Assembly (NCBI RefSeq): GCF_019966545.1
Contig: NZ_JAIMIC010000007.1
Location: forward strand, 300,644 to 364,643
Origin: Heliomarina baculiformis
GTDB taxonomy: Bacteria; Pseudomonadota; Alphaproteobacteria; Rhodobacterales; Rhodobacteraceae
Direction of reading: 5' to 3'
DNA: 64,000 bases
This document shows, in pieces, positions 8,613 to 17,519 of the stretch (positions are counted from its first letter, which is position 1; every line of letters starts with the position of its first letter). Below the pieces are notes generated by a model. The model did not search any database. It had not been told where the DNA came from and saw only the letters and a list, made by a program, of their open reading frames with translations. The position numbers were made by a program, and so were the translations under genes.

Positions 8613-8831
8613 ATGGATCTCATACGGGTCTTCTCTCCGAGACTTTGGTCCACACCTGACGGCATACAAAATGCCCGATGTTCGAAAAGTGGACTCAAGC
8701 GTATTTTGCGCCCCGGTGATCTGATTGTGGGGGATATCGATGGCTGTGTTCTTGTACCCATCGGGCATGCCGAAGCGGTGCTGGAGACGGCGCGAGAGAT
8801 AGATGAGCGCGAGGCGGAGCAGGCCGGCTGA
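8613..8831 (+). pseudogene. Remnant of an RraA-like / HMG-aldolase-family gene
   Basis: The last 45 or so residues of this frame (LRPGDLIVGDIDGCVLVP then HAEAVLETAREIDEREAE) match the C-terminal end of RraA-like aldolases and demethylmenaquinone-methyltransferase-like proteins. The first 27 residues do not belong to the family. The N-terminal three quarters, including the catalytic Arg/Asp region, are gone. This is a 3' gene relic next to a broken regulator and a sugar-acid kinase, the usual company of such aldolases. Confidence 0.5.
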
Positions 8832-9035
8832 TCATCGAAACGGGATCCACGAAGAAAGGTCTTGAGAAATACTGGCGTATCTCATCCGGTAGCTTAGAGC
8901 TGATTCAGCTGTCGCGTGCGTTGGCAATCGCAGGTTCAGCATCCGTAAACTCCGATCGCAGACCAGCCCTGCGCCATTAGTAGAAACGAACCCGCGCTTC
9001 GCTTTTCGGGCGTGGCTAACCATAGAGAAGGCGAT

Positions 9036-9950
9036 ATGGCACCAGAACTACTATGTCTCGGAGAGCCGCTGCTGGAGTTCAACCAACGGCAAGATGGCAC
9101 CTATCTGCCTGGACATGGCGGTGACACATCCAACTGTGCCATCGCTGCTGCCCGACAAGGCGCCAGCGTCGGTTATGTGACCCATGTCGGTGCGGATACC
9201 TTTGGGGACAGTTTCATAAATCTGTGGGCCGAAGAGGGAGTCGACACCAAGACGGTTCGGCAGGTTAAAGATGCGCATACAGGTGTCTATTTCGTGACCC
9301 ACGGCCCCGACGGACATCAGTTCAGTTATTTCCGTGAGGGCTCTGCCAGTTCCCGTATGGGACCAGCGGACTTACCTGTTTCTGCTCTCAAATCGGCAAA
9401 GATCCTGCATGTCTCGGGTATTAGTCAGGCGATTTCGCAGACGGCGGCGGACGCGGTTTTCGAAGCGATCGATATCGTGAGATCTGCAGGGGGGAGGGTG
9501 TCCTACGATAACAACCTGCGGCTCAAGCTCTGGCCGATTGCCCGCGCGCGGGCAGTTACCCATGCAGCTATGGCGATGTGCGATATAGCATTGCCCGGTC
9601 TTGATGATGCGCGGCAGCTGACAGGACTGGATGACCCTGACGCGATTACGGATTTCTACCTTGATCTCGGTGCGGAAACCGTTGCCCTGACTCTTGGCGA
9701 GGAGGGCACTCTTGTTGCGACCACAGAAGAACGGCGCCGTATCATCGGTCGTCGGGTAAAGGCGGTCGACGCCACGGCGGCGGGTGATACGTTTGACGGC
9801 GCATTCCTTGCCCGCATTCTTGCAGGCGACGACCCTTTCGAAGCTGCAAACTATGCCAATGCCGCTGCAGCTTTGTCGACACAGGGTTATGGGGCCGTCG
9901 TGCCCATGCCGCGTCGAGAGGCCGTGCTTGAATTTTTATCGGAGTGCTGA
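9036..9950 (+). CDS. PfkB-family sugar kinase, 2-dehydro-3-deoxygluconokinase-like
   Basis: Cytoplasmic carbohydrate kinase of about 304 residues. Family marks are the N-terminal LCLGEPLLEF, the GGDTSNCAIAAARQG substrate region, and the C-terminal DATAAGDTFDGAFLA with the catalytic Asp. AAGD replaces the commoner GAGD. KDG kinases phosphorylate 2-keto-3-deoxygluconate in hexuronate catabolism. The GEP-LEF start and the surrounding sugar-acid relics favour KDG over ribose or fructose. I chose the ATG at 9036, which has a GAGAAGG ribosome site, over the GTG at 9012. The gene is intact although both flanks are decayed. Confidence 0.75.
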   Translation: MAPELLCLGEPLLEFNQRQDGTYLPGHGGDTSNCAIAAARQGASVGYVTHVGADTFGDSFINLWAEEGVDTKTVRQVKDAHTGVYFVTHGPDGHQFSYFREGSASSRMGPADLPVSALKSAKILHVSGISQAISQTAADAVFEAIDIVRSAGGRVSYDNNLRLKLWPIARARAVTHAAMAMCDIALPGLDDARQLTGLDDPDAITDFYLDLGAETVALTLGEEGTLVATTEERRRIIGRRVKAVDATAAGDTFDGAFLARILAGDDPFEAANYANAAAALSTQGYGAVVPMPRREAVLEFLSEC

Positions 9951-10242
9951 ATGAAGTTGGTAGTCGTTATCGGCGGTTCTCGCGGCATTGGAGTCGCAGC
10001 GACCTTTGTTCAATAGGGCTGGTCCGTAAACGCGACCGGCGTAACACGCGAAGAGGTCCAAGCTTTTTGCTACCTCAACGCGTGGGATCGAGACCGCGGT
10101 GCTTGATGTGACCGACAACTATGCTGATCCGTTTGGGAAGACGATTGGCTATGAAAACGTCTTTTCCAAGATCGACGTGAGTCGAGAGCACTATGAGAGG
10201 GTTGGTCTGGGCGGAGATTACGTGGATCAATTTGCTAGTTAG
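9951..10242 (+). pseudogene. Broken short-chain dehydrogenase gene
   Basis: Starts directly after the kinase stop. The frame encodes an SDR nucleotide-binding start (KLVVVIGGSRGIG), hits TAG at 10014, then continues in the same frame as GWSVNATGVTREEVQAF. After a further frameshift it reads GIETAVLDVTDN, the next SDR landmark. The rest of the SDR fold, including the Tyr-xxx-Lys active site, is missing. The stretch running to TAG at 10240-10242 is unrelated or unrecognised. At least one nonsense change, one frameshift and a large truncation make this a pseudogene. Bases 10243-10373 show nothing further. Confidence 0.6.
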
Positions 10243-10373
10243 TAAACTGTGATCGAGCAACTCCGCACAGCTCAGGCTGCACGTTGTGACCATGATTTTT
10301 TCCAGCGCGTGAGATCGTTCTCGAACAGCGAACTGCTCTTTTCGCGATCATTCCCTCAGTATACATTCTAGCG

Positions 10374-11036
10374 ATGGAATGGATCATCTCAGAAGAGCTT
10401 GTCCCTTATCAGGACGCGCTGGACTTTATGGAGGCGCGGGCGGGTGCCATCGCCTCGGGTACCGCTGGGGAGTGTATCTGGCTGCTTGAGCATCCGCCGC
10501 TCTACACAGCAGGAACAAGTGCGAACCCGAAGGATCTCAAGGAGCCGGACCGTTTTCCTGTGATTCCGACGCGACGCGGCGGGCAATACACATATCACGG
10601 ACCCGGCCAGCGCGTAATTTACGTGATGCTCGATGTCGGACGGCGCGGCCGGGATGTACGGCGATTTGTTCAGCAACTCGAGGACTGGGTTATCCGGGCC
10701 CTTCAGGAGTTCAATATTACAGGGCATATCCGTGAAGGACGTGTTGGCGTATGGGTCGAAAGGCCCGACAGGCCTAAGGGTTTCGATGGATTGGTGCAGG
10801 AAGACAAGATTGCGGCCATCGGGATACGCTTAAGGAAATGGGTCAGTTTCCATGGCATCTCGATCAATGTAGACCCCGATCTTTCGCATTTCTCGGGGAT
10901 CGTGCCCTGTGGAATCGCAGAGCACGGGGTTACCAGTCTCGTTGATCTGGGTATGCCAGTGACGATGGAGGATCTCGATGTTGCGCTTATGCGGTGTTTC
11001 AAGGAAGTTTTTGAAACTCATAACGCCGAGGTTTGA
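10374..11036 (+). CDS. lipB: Lipoyl(octanoyl) transferase
   Basis: Transfers octanoate from acyl carrier protein to the lipoyl domains of oxo-acid dehydrogenases and the glycine cleavage H protein. 220 residues, the normal size. Motifs visible: [27 protein letters not shown], the catalytic Lys in [10 protein letters not shown] and the catalytic Cys in GIVPCGI. No strong ribosome site is seen before the ATG. It converges with the LuxR-hydrolase gene 15 bases downstream. Confidence 0.95.
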   Translation: MEWIISEELVPYQDALDFMEARAGAIASGTAGECIWLLEHPPLYTAGTSANPKDLKEPDRFPVIPTRRGGQYTYHGPGQRVIYVMLDVGRRGRDVRRFVQQLEDWVIRALQEFNITGHIREGRVGVWVERPDRPKGFDGLVQEDKIAAIGIRLRKWVSFHGISINVDPDLSHFSGIVPCGIAEHGVTSLVDLGMPVTMEDLDVALMRCFKEVFETHNAEV

Positions 11037-11051
11037 CGCGACGCTGAATAG

Positions 11052-12698
11052 TCAGCGGCCGTCGAAAAGCTCGTCTAGTACGTCGAGCACAAGATTAGGC
11101 TGATCGTAAAACATGAGCTGCCCGGCGCCGGGAACGATACGAACCTCGACGTTTTCCCGTCCTTTCATGGTATCAACCACGCTTTGTGCGGATACTACGG
11201 GGTCGATTTCGCCATTCAGGAAGATGCTGCGGGTCTTATTTTTACCGAGCTGGCCGCCCCAGTCCCGAACGACAAAATAGCTGTCGGTTTCAAAACCGGC
11301 CTGTCCCTGTTCAACTGTGAACCTAAAGCCAGATTGCAGCAGGTCGGCAAGTTGGTATTTTTTAATAATACCGTTGTCCCATGTGCCGGGGGCAAAAAGG
11401 GAGTTCATGAATTCTGTCACCTCTTTCCCGTCGATTTGCGCAATACCTGCACGCAGGACGGTCGGCAGTAAGGCGGGGGCAAAACGTGCGGTGTAGGCGA
11501 CGACGCGCTGCCTTGGCGGCATGCTACGGAACTGGCTCAGACGAGTGATGGGAGCATTGCCGGAAACGCTTAGCGTGCCGGCAACGAGGTCGCCCAGCCG
11601 AGTGGCAACAGTATGTGCATATAGACTGCCACCCAAGTGGCTCATAATGACGGGCCGGTCGAGTTCGAACTTTTCGATGAGTTCCTTGGTATGAAGGTAG
11701 GCGATATCGACGGCCTGATCGATACGATCAACGGGCGTCGATTTTCCGAAACCCGCGCGCACCGGCATTAGAACCTGAAAGTTCCGGTCCATGAATTCCG
11801 CCGCATGCCGTTTGAGCGGGGCTGGTCCGTCTATCATGCCGTGAAAGAAGATCACCGGGCGAGCAGAGCTGCTTCCGATCCGGAAGAGCTGCATCGTCAT
11901 GCCGGTGGATTCCATCTCCAGGAGTTCGAAGGGCAGATCAATGTTGATGCTTCTGTTCTTTACCTGAGCGTCGTTCGTATTGATCAGGAAGACGACAAGG
12001 CGAATGAGATCCACCTGACTGGGAGCCCCGGTCTTTGAAAGGACGGATTTGGCTTGATTGCGAACCGTGTGTTCGGACCTGCCGGTTTGTTCGGCGATCT
12101 GCTTTAGGTTGTTGCCGCCCAAGAGATTTCTGACAAGTTCCACTTCTGCCCGGGATAGGCCAAAGGAACTGACAAGCATGTCGCCAGCAGAGTCGCTCCA
12201 CTGAAATTCGAGGCCCTCGATTGCAACAAGCAAAGTGGGTGTGCCGTGCTCGGTCGGAACGGGCACGATACGCGCCATGAGATGCCGCGGTGTCAATGCG
12301 CTCGAAAGAACAACGGGAGGAACTGCGGCGCGCTTCAGTCGCGCCGATGCGAAAAGTTGTTGCACAAGTTCCACGGAAACAGGGGTCAGCTCGGCGAGCA
12401 TATCGTCCAGTTCAATGGCCCGGCCCAGCAGCTGCTTTGCAACATGACTCGCCGCCACCGACTTGCCTTCTGAATCGAAAAGGAGGGAGAAAACTGGAGA
12501 CGCGGCAACTTGATCACTGACATTTGCCTTGGGGGGCGCGACCCGGCCAAGCTGTTCGAGAATATTGTAAGCGCGGGCGAAGTGCGCTTCGAGTTCCGGA
12601 TCAACGTCCAGGTCGATCGTGCTTGGTGGTTCACTGCCGTCCTTGAGTGCTTCCTGATCCTCAAGCACCGCCTGAATATGGTCTCCCCAAGCATCCAT
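11052..12698 (-). CDS. LuxR-type HTH protein fused to a degenerate alpha/beta-hydrolase domain
   Basis: 548 residues in three parts: an N-terminal sensor-like region (about 1-160), a LuxR/GerE helix-turn-helix (about 170-225; LSRAEVELVRNLLGG, then SEHTVRNQAKSVLSKTG), and an alpha/beta-hydrolase fold (about 260-545; FFHGMIDGP). In the hydrolase part the nucleophile elbow reads IMSHLGGS where GHSxGG is expected, so Leu occupies the Ser position. The C-terminal His position is Gln (PGAGQLMFYDQP). The acid position looks kept (NGEIDPVV). This suggests a ligand-binding regulator rather than an enzyme. The annotated ATG has no ribosome site, and coding-like sequence runs 35 codons upstream; see findings. 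Confidence 0.8.
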   Translation of the reverse strand: MDAWGDHIQAVLEDQEALKDGSEPPSTIDLDVDPELEAHFARAYNILEQLGRVAPPKANVSDQVAASPVFSLLFDSEGKSVAASHVAKQLLGRAIELDDMLAELTPVSVELVQQLFASARLKRAAVPPVVLSSALTPRHLMARIVPVPTEHGTPTLLVAIEGLEFQWSDSAGDMLVSSFGLSRAEVELVRNLLGGNNLKQIAEQTGRSEHTVRNQAKSVLSKTGAPSQVDLIRLVVFLINTNDAQVKNRSINIDLPFELLEMESTGMTMQLFRIGSSSARPVIFFHGMIDGPAPLKRHAAEFMDRNFQVLMPVRAGFGKSTPVDRIDQAVDIAYLHTKELIEKFELDRPVIMSHLGGSLYAHTVATRLGDLVAGTLSVSGNAPITRLSQFRSMPPRQRVVAYTARFAPALLPTVLRAGIAQIDGKEVTEFMNSLFAPGTWDNGIIKKYQLADLLQSGFRFTVEQGQAGFETDSYFVVRDWGGQLGKNKTRSIFLNGEIDPVVSAQSVVDTMKGRENVEVRIVPGAGQLMFYDQPNLVLDVLDELFDGR

Positions 12699-12871
12699 GA
12701 ACGAATCATAAAAGTCCGGCCTTATGACAGACTCATAGATCGCAGCGACGACTCGTTCCCGCGTCGTGGCCTCTGATTGGTAACTTTTGGGTGAGTCCCG
12801 AATGATGCAATATCCCTATGAGTTGCGGGCTGCGGCTTAAACTTGTTCGAAACAACTTTGGTAAACGGCTT

Positions 12872-13031
12872 TTGACCCATTTGGGTCATGGCAAAAATAT
12901 GCCGTCAGGTTAACAATATTTTATCGTTCCTTTCGTGAGTGGCGATCATTTCAGTGACAATTTCAGGGCTATTTTTCCGCCCGTACCCATTTCAATACCT
13001 TCTACCGCTCCGGGTAACCGGAGCGGTTTTT
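12872..13031 (+). ncRNA. Candidate small RNA with promoter and own terminator
   Basis: In the 390-base gap between two minus-strand genes, the plus strand carries TTGACC at 12872-12877 and, 17 bases on, the weak -10-like AAATAT at 12895-12900. It ends in a strong intrinsic terminator: ten-base arms ACCGCTCCGG (13004-13013) and CCGGAGCGGT (13018-13027) around GTAA, then a T run. No plus-strand gene lies upstream, so the terminator is unexplained unless a transcript of roughly 120 bases starts here. On the minus strand the hairpin has no T tract and would not serve the CDF gene. No open frame of note lies inside. Confidence 0.35.
13004..13031 (+). terminator. Strong intrinsic terminator without an upstream plus-strand gene
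   Basis: Ten-base perfect stem with a GTAA tetraloop followed by TTTT on the plus strand. Both neighbouring genes are on the minus strand. Confidence 0.7.
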
Positions 13032-13091
13032 AGCTTTCTATGTTACTGAGAACTTGTGTCAAAGTATGGAGATGTCAACTTCCGAAGTGTC

Positions 13092-14018
13092 TTAGTGACC
13101 GATGAGTTTCGGATTCTCGCAGATCAGGTCACCGTATTCGAACTCAAGAGTCGTATGACTGATACTAAACGTGTCGAGCAAGAGTTGCTTGATGTCCTGC
13201 TTGATCCGTGTTTGCTTGATCAGATCGGACTCGGCGATGAGCACATGGGCTTGAAGCGCGGTTTCTGACTCCTCCATCTGCCAGAGATGCAGGTGATGGA
13301 TACCTTCGACGCCGGGCGTCTTCAAAATTGCTTCAATAACTTCTTCAGTATGGATGCCGGGCGGGCTACCCAGCATCAGCACCCTGATGACACCACCGAT
13401 TTCCGCGTAGACATGCCACAGGATGTATCCCGCGATCATCAGCGTTACAACGGGGTCAACCCAGTCCCAGCCCAACACGATAACAGCAAAACCGGCGATG
13501 ATGACGGCGACCGAGCCGAGAGCATCCGCAAGGTTATGGAGGAAAGCCGCTCTGATGTTCATGCTTTCCTTTGACAATCTGTAGGTTAGCGCAGCGGTCA
13601 CCAGATCGATGACAAGTGCAATGGATGCAATCGAGACGACCATCCAACCAGCAATGGGCTGCGGATCCAACGCACGCATGACCCCCTCGTACCCGAGGTA
13701 GAGTGCAATAACGACAAGCGTTGTATAATTGATGAGAGCGGCCACGACTTCGGCGCGTCCGTAGCCAAAGCTCATATTCGTGTCTGCCGGACGGCGCGCA
13801 ATCTTGCGGGCCACGAATGCGATGATGAGCGAGATCGCATCCGAGAAGTTGTGCAATGCGTCGGCAATCAGCGCGAGGGAGCCGGAAAGTATCCCGCCAA
13901 CTACCTGAGCAAGCGTCAGAAGCATGTTTACCGCGATGGCCCAAGCGACCTTGGCGTCGCCAGCATCGGGATCGATGTGGTGGTGGTGATGGTGATGGTC
14001 AGAATGATCGTGTGGCAT
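13092..14018 (-). CDS. Cation diffusion facilitator (CDF) metal exporter
   Basis: Inner-membrane proton/metal antiporter of 308 residues, probably for Zn, Co or Cd. The N-terminus has seven consecutive His (residues 8-14 in MPHDHSDHHHHHHH), a usual metal-collecting tail. Transmembrane helix 2 holds ADALHNFSDA and helix 5 holds HNLADALGS, the paired His/Asp transport sites. The C-terminal cytoplasmic domain has HHLHLWQMEESE and ends with a His-containing dimer region. It is divergent from a MerR-type regulator with a palindrome between them, so metal-induced control is likely. Confidence 0.9.
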   Translation of the reverse strand: MPHDHSDHHHHHHHIDPDAGDAKVAWAIAVNMLLTLAQVVGGILSGSLALIADALHNFSDAISLIIAFVARKIARRPADTNMSFGYGRAEVVAALINYTTLVVIALYLGYEGVMRALDPQPIAGWMVVSIASIALVIDLVTAALTYRLSKESMNIRAAFLHNLADALGSVAVIIAGFAVIVLGWDWVDPVVTLMIAGYILWHVYAEIGGVIRVLMLGSPPGIHTEEVIEAILKTPGVEGIHHLHLWQMEESETALQAHVLIAESDLIKQTRIKQDIKQLLLDTFSISHTTLEFEYGDLICENPKLIGH

Positions 14019-14055
14019 TTCGGGTCCTGGTACTTGTGCAGGCTCAAGGTAATTG

Positions 14056-14070
14056 CTCTAGTAACTAGAG
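14056..14070. promoter_or_regulatory. MerR-type operator palindrome
   Basis: Perfect dyad CTCTAGT-A-ACTAGAG in the 70-base space between the CDF gene and the merR-like gene. On the minus strand a TTGAAC lies directly beside it, so the dyad sits between a -35 and an AATTAC/TTACCT-like -10, the arrangement MerR-family activators use. It would serve the CDF promoter and also repress the regulator gene. Confidence 0.6.
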
Positions 14071-14088
14071 GTTCAAGAGGTGATCCGA

Positions 14089-14559
14089 ATGTTTTCGATA
14101 GGCCAGCTTTCCCGCCGAACAGGGGTGAAGGTTCCGACGATCAGATATTACGAAGATCGGGGTCTTCTCCCGCAGCCCGAGCGTTCATCCGGCAACCAGC
14201 GGCGCTATGATGAACATACACTGAAGCTGCTGAAGTTCATCAGGCATACCCGTCAGCTGGGTTTGCCGCTGGAAGATGTATCTGAATTGATTTCCTTGCA
14301 GGAACAGAGTGGACCGGCGCTTTCAAAGGCCCATGAAATCGCATTGCGCCAGCGCGATCTTCTGCGTGAGCGTATTGAAGAGCTGCAGAAGCTGGAGGCG
14401 GAACTTGAGCGGATTTCGAATGCATGCACGCATCCTCATCTCGAAGCGGAGCATGCGGGGGAATGTGCCGTCCTAAACGGCTTCTCGGATCACGGTTCAT
14501 GCGAGCATGCGCACAGGAGCTACCCGGTCGGAAGAAATCTGCCCAGAAAGACGGGCTAG
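14089..14559 (+). CDS. MerR-family metal-responsive regulator
   Basis: About 156 residues. The N-terminal MerR winged helix reads FSIGQLSRRTGVKVPTIRYY then EDRGLLPQPERSSGNQRRY. A dimerisation helix spans about 75-120. The C-terminal tail is rich in Cys and His (NACTHPHLEAEHAGEC, then GSCEHAH), as expected for Zn/Cd/Co sensing. The ATG at 14089 is preferred because AGAGGTGA, a near-perfect ribosome site, precedes it and itself contains the alternative GTG at 14080. It is divergent from the CDF exporter and overlaps the HIT gene stop by four bases at its 3' end. Confidence 0.88.
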   Translation: MFSIGQLSRRTGVKVPTIRYYEDRGLLPQPERSSGNQRRYDEHTLKLLKFIRHTRQLGLPLEDVSELISLQEQSGPALSKAHEIALRQRDLLRERIEELQKLEAELERISNACTHPHLEAEHAGECAVLNGFSDHGSCEHAHRSYPVGRNLPRKTG

Positions 14560-14975
14560 TCCAGAGCCTTGCGGATCTTGTCTGCAACCGCCGCAATCTG
14601 ATCCAGATCTCCCATCTGGCCCGGAGGACGCAGTACGTCGCCCTGACGGCGGGGCAGGATATGAAAGTGGAGATGAAATACTTCCTGTCCGCCGGGCGCC
14701 TCATTGAACTGCTGAATGGTCACGCCTTCGGCATCCAATCCCTTCATCACGGCCTTGCTGACTTTTTGAACGGTGTTCATAACGCTGGCCAGTTGTTCAG
14801 GGCTGGCGTCGAGAACATTCCGGCAGGGGGTCTTTGGTATGACAAGACAATGACCATCAGCCCTTGGTATGATATCCATGAAAACAAGCGTGTCGTCATC
14901 TTCGAAAACGCGTGTCGCCGGCAGCTCGTCCCGCAGGATTTTTGCAAAGATATTGTCGTCCTGATAATCGGCCAT
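14556..14975 (-). CDS. HIT-family nucleotide hydrolase
   Basis: 139 residues. The histidine triad HLHFHILPR is present near residues 99-107, with the N-terminal DDNIFAKILRDELPATRVFEDD typical of HinT-type proteins. These cleave phosphoramidate bonds in nucleotide conjugates such as AMP-lysine. Probably cytosolic and housekeeping. It converges with the MerR-type gene, sharing four bases. Confidence 0.92.
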   Translation of the reverse strand: MADYQDDNIFAKILRDELPATRVFEDDDTLVFMDIIPRADGHCLVIPKTPCRNVLDASPEQLASVMNTVQKVSKAVMKGLDAEGVTIQQFNEAPGGQEVFHLHFHILPRRQGDVLRPPGQMGDLDQIAAVADKIRKALD

Positions 14976-15199
14976 CTCGTTTTCCCCTGCAAGAAATCAC
15001 GTGTCTCAACCCGTTTCTATTGGTCGTGACGAGCGGGTCAAGCGGCAAAACCCATCAAGGGGGCGCGTCAATATATCTTACTCTGGGACGATTTACGCCA
15101 TTGAAGCACCAGTCAGGTCATTCTAAAACCTGCATGAATATGCAAGCGGCCGGAACAGGGCTGCGCGCCCATAGCCCATAGCTAACCAGGAGGTGCCCG

Positions 15200-16873
15200 A
15201 TGGCAGACGCAGCCATTCACGGCCACGAACACGAGGACACACGCGGGTTTTTCACGCGCTGGTTCATGTCCACAAACCACAAGGACATCGGGGTACTCTA
15301 CCTCATAGTGGCCGCAATTGTTGGTTTCATTTCAGTAGGCTTTACCGTTTTCATGCGGCTCGAGCTTTTGGAGCCCGGCGTTCAGCACATGTGTCTCGAA
15401 GGCGCACGTCTGTTCAGTGATGCGGCGCGCGAATGTACGCCGAACGGTCATCTCTGGAACGTTCTGATTACGGGCCACGGCATCCTGATGATGTTCTTCG
15501 TGGTGATTCCTGCGCTCTTCGGCGGATTCGGCAACTATTTCATGCCGCTGCAAATCGGCGCGCCGGACATGGCATTCCCGCGGATGAATAACCTCTCCTT
15601 CTGGATGTATGTTGCCGGTACAAGCCTTGCGGTCTGTTCGGTTCTGTCGCCGGGTGGCAACGATCAGCTTGGTGCTGGCGTGGGCTGGGTGCTTTATCCC
15701 CCGCTCTCTGTCCGTGAAGGCGGTATGGCGATGGACTTCGCCATCTTCGCGGTTCACCTTTCCGGTGCGTCTTCGATTCTTGGTGCGATCAACATCATCA
15801 CCACCTTCCTGAACATGCGTGCCCCCGGCATGACCCTGTTCAAGGTGCCGCTGTTCGCCTGGTCGATCTTTGTAACGGCTTGGCTGATCCTTCTGTCGCT
15901 GCCGGTTCTGGCGGGCGCGATCACCATGCTGCTGATGGATCGTAACTTTGGCTTCACCTTCTTCGATCCGGCCGGTGGCGGTGACCCGATTCTGTACCAG
16001 CACATTCTCTGGTTCTTCGGTCACCCCGAGGTGTACATCATCATCCTTCCCGGATTTGGTATCATCAGCCACGTGATCGCAACGTTCAGCCGGAAGCCGG
16101 TGTTCGGTTACCTGCCGATGGTCTGGGCTCTGATCGCGATCGGCGCGCTGGGCTTCGTTGTCTGGGCGCACCACATGTACACTGTCGGTATGTCGCTTCA
16201 TCAGCAGGCCTATTTCATGCTTGCGACGATGGTCATTGCGGTGCCAACAGGGGTCAAGGTGTTCAGCTGGATTGCCACCATGTGGGGCGGTTCCATCGAG
16301 TTCAAGACTCCAATGCTCTGGGCGTTCGGCTTCCTGTTCCTCTTCACCGTTGGCGGTGTGACCGGGATCGTGCTCAGCCAGGCTGCTGTCGACCGTTATT
16401 ATCACGACACCTACTATGTCGTGGCGCACTTCCACTACGTTATGAGCCTTGGTGCCGTGTTCGCGATCTTTGCGGGTATCTACTTCTATTTCCCCAAGAT
16501 GACCGGACGCATGTACCCGGAATGGGCAGGTAAGGTGCACTTCTGGACGATGTTCATCGGTGCCAACCTGACTTTCTTCCCGCAGCACTTCCTTGGCCGT
16601 CAGGGCATGCCGCGCCGCTATATCGACTATCCCGAGGCGTTTGCCTACTGGAACGCTTGGTCGAGCTGGGGTGCTTTCCTGTCCTTCGCGTCGTTCCTCT
16701 TTTTCTTCGGCGTCATCATCTACAGCCTGCGGGCAGGCGCCAAGGTGACCGAAGCCAACCCGTGGAACGAATATGCGGATACGCTGGAATGGACTCTGCC
16801 GAGCCCGCCGCCCGAGCATACGTTCGAGATTCTTCCGAAGCAGGAAGACTGGGACAAGCACCACGCGCACTAA
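15200..16873 (+). CDS. ctaD: Cytochrome c oxidase subunit I (aa3 type)
   Basis: Catalytic subunit of the terminal oxidase in the inner membrane, 557 residues with about 12 helices. Low-spin heme ligand His lies in [10 protein letters not shown]. The CuB ligand and cross-linked Tyr are in GHPEVYII, further CuB His residues in WAHHMYTVG, and heme ligands in [10 protein letters not shown] near-perfect ribosome site (CAGGAGGTG at 15188-15196) precedes the ATG. The gene stands alone with its own terminator; the other oxidase subunits (ctaC, ctaE) are not in this window, a common arrangement in Rhodobacteraceae. Confidence 0.97.
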   Translation: MADAAIHGHEHEDTRGFFTRWFMSTNHKDIGVLYLIVAAIVGFISVGFTVFMRLELLEPGVQHMCLEGARLFSDAARECTPNGHLWNVLITGHGILMMFFVVIPALFGGFGNYFMPLQIGAPDMAFPRMNNLSFWMYVAGTSLAVCSVLSPGGNDQLGAGVGWVLYPPLSVREGGMAMDFAIFAVHLSGASSILGAINIITTFLNMRAPGMTLFKVPLFAWSIFVTAWLILLSLPVLAGAITMLLMDRNFGFTFFDPAGGGDPILYQHILWFFGHPEVYIIILPGFGIISHVIATFSRKPVFGYLPMVWALIAIGALGFVVWAHHMYTVGMSLHQQAYFMLATMVIAVPTGVKVFSWIATMWGGSIEFKTPMLWAFGFLFLFTVGGVTGIVLSQAAVDRYYHDTYYVVAHFHYVMSLGAVFAIFAGIYFYFPKMTGRMYPEWAGKVHFWTMFIGANLTFFPQHFLGRQGMPRRYIDYPEAFAYWNAWSSWGAFLSFASFLFFFGVIIYSLRAGAKVTEANPWNEYADTLEWTLPSPPPEHTFEILPKQEDWDKHHAH

Positions 16874-16900
16874 GCGCTGGGGACGCACAAAAAATCAGGA

Positions 16901-16927
16901 GCCCCGGCATTTGCCGGGGCTTTTTTT
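16901..16927 (+). terminator. Intrinsic terminator of ctaD
   Basis: Nine-base arms GCCCCGGCA and TGCCGGGGC almost back to back, followed by seven T. It starts 27 bases after the ctaD stop. Confidence 0.9.
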
Positions 16928-16983
16928 CATATTCGGCCATCGAAAGTTCAGGTTTTATCGGCCAAGAGAACTGAACTGGCCCT

Positions 16984-17493
16984 ATGCATTCAGACAAGGC
17001 GCTCTCGATGCCATACCAATGGGAAAGTCAGGAAGAACCCGTCCGGACCCTCAAGCTTTGGCCGCATCAAAGCCTGCAGCCAAGGGGGTTCGTCATATTC
17101 ATCGGCGCTACCTGCGGGATGCTTCTTTTGCCGCTTTTAGCATTGTTGGGAAGCGTACTGCTTTGGCTATTGCTTCCATTCCTTGCAGCAGCCGTTTTCG
17201 GAATATGGTTCGCGATTGGAAAGAACCGAAAGAACGCGCGGATTCTGGAAATCCTGACGCTTACAGATGACTTGGTACGTCTCGAAAGACACACGCCCAA
17301 AAAGGACGTTAAAGAGTGGGAATGCAACCGGTACTGGGCCCGCCCGCAGATGCATGGAAAGGACGGCCCGGTACCATACTACGTGACGCTAAAGGGAGCG
17401 GGCCGAGAAGTGGAAATCGGTGCGTTTCTGTCCGAAGACGAACGTCGGGCGCTTTTCGATGACCTATGCCGGATCCTGCCGAGCAGAGCCTAG
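16984..17493 (+). CDS. DUF2244-family membrane protein
   Basis: 169 residues. It has two adjacent hydrophobic helices (about 38-85: GFVIFIGATCGMLLLPLLAL and LLWLLLPFLAAAVFGIWFAI), then a cytoplasmic part with LERHTPKKDVKEWECNRYWA and the closing IGAFLSEDERRALFDDL that mark DUF2244. Function unknown; in alphaproteobacteria the gene often sits near cytochrome oxidase genes, as here. The internal ATG at 17011 (MPYQWES) is an alternative start and gives the more typical N-terminus. Confidence 0.8.
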   Translation: MHSDKALSMPYQWESQEEPVRTLKLWPHQSLQPRGFVIFIGATCGMLLLPLLALLGSVLLWLLLPFLAAAVFGIWFAIGKNRKNARILEILTLTDDLVRLERHTPKKDVKEWECNRYWARPQMHGKDGPVPYYVTLKGAGREVEIGAFLSEDERRALFDDLCRILPSRA

Positions 17494-17519
17494 ACATATG
17501 GCGCTTGTTTGGGTTTATC

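Noticed and set aside
15332..16888. 518-codon open frame on the minus strand opposite ctaD
   Set aside because: It is the antisense shadow of a well-conserved GC-rich gene; its translation has no recognisable domain and is charged throughout.
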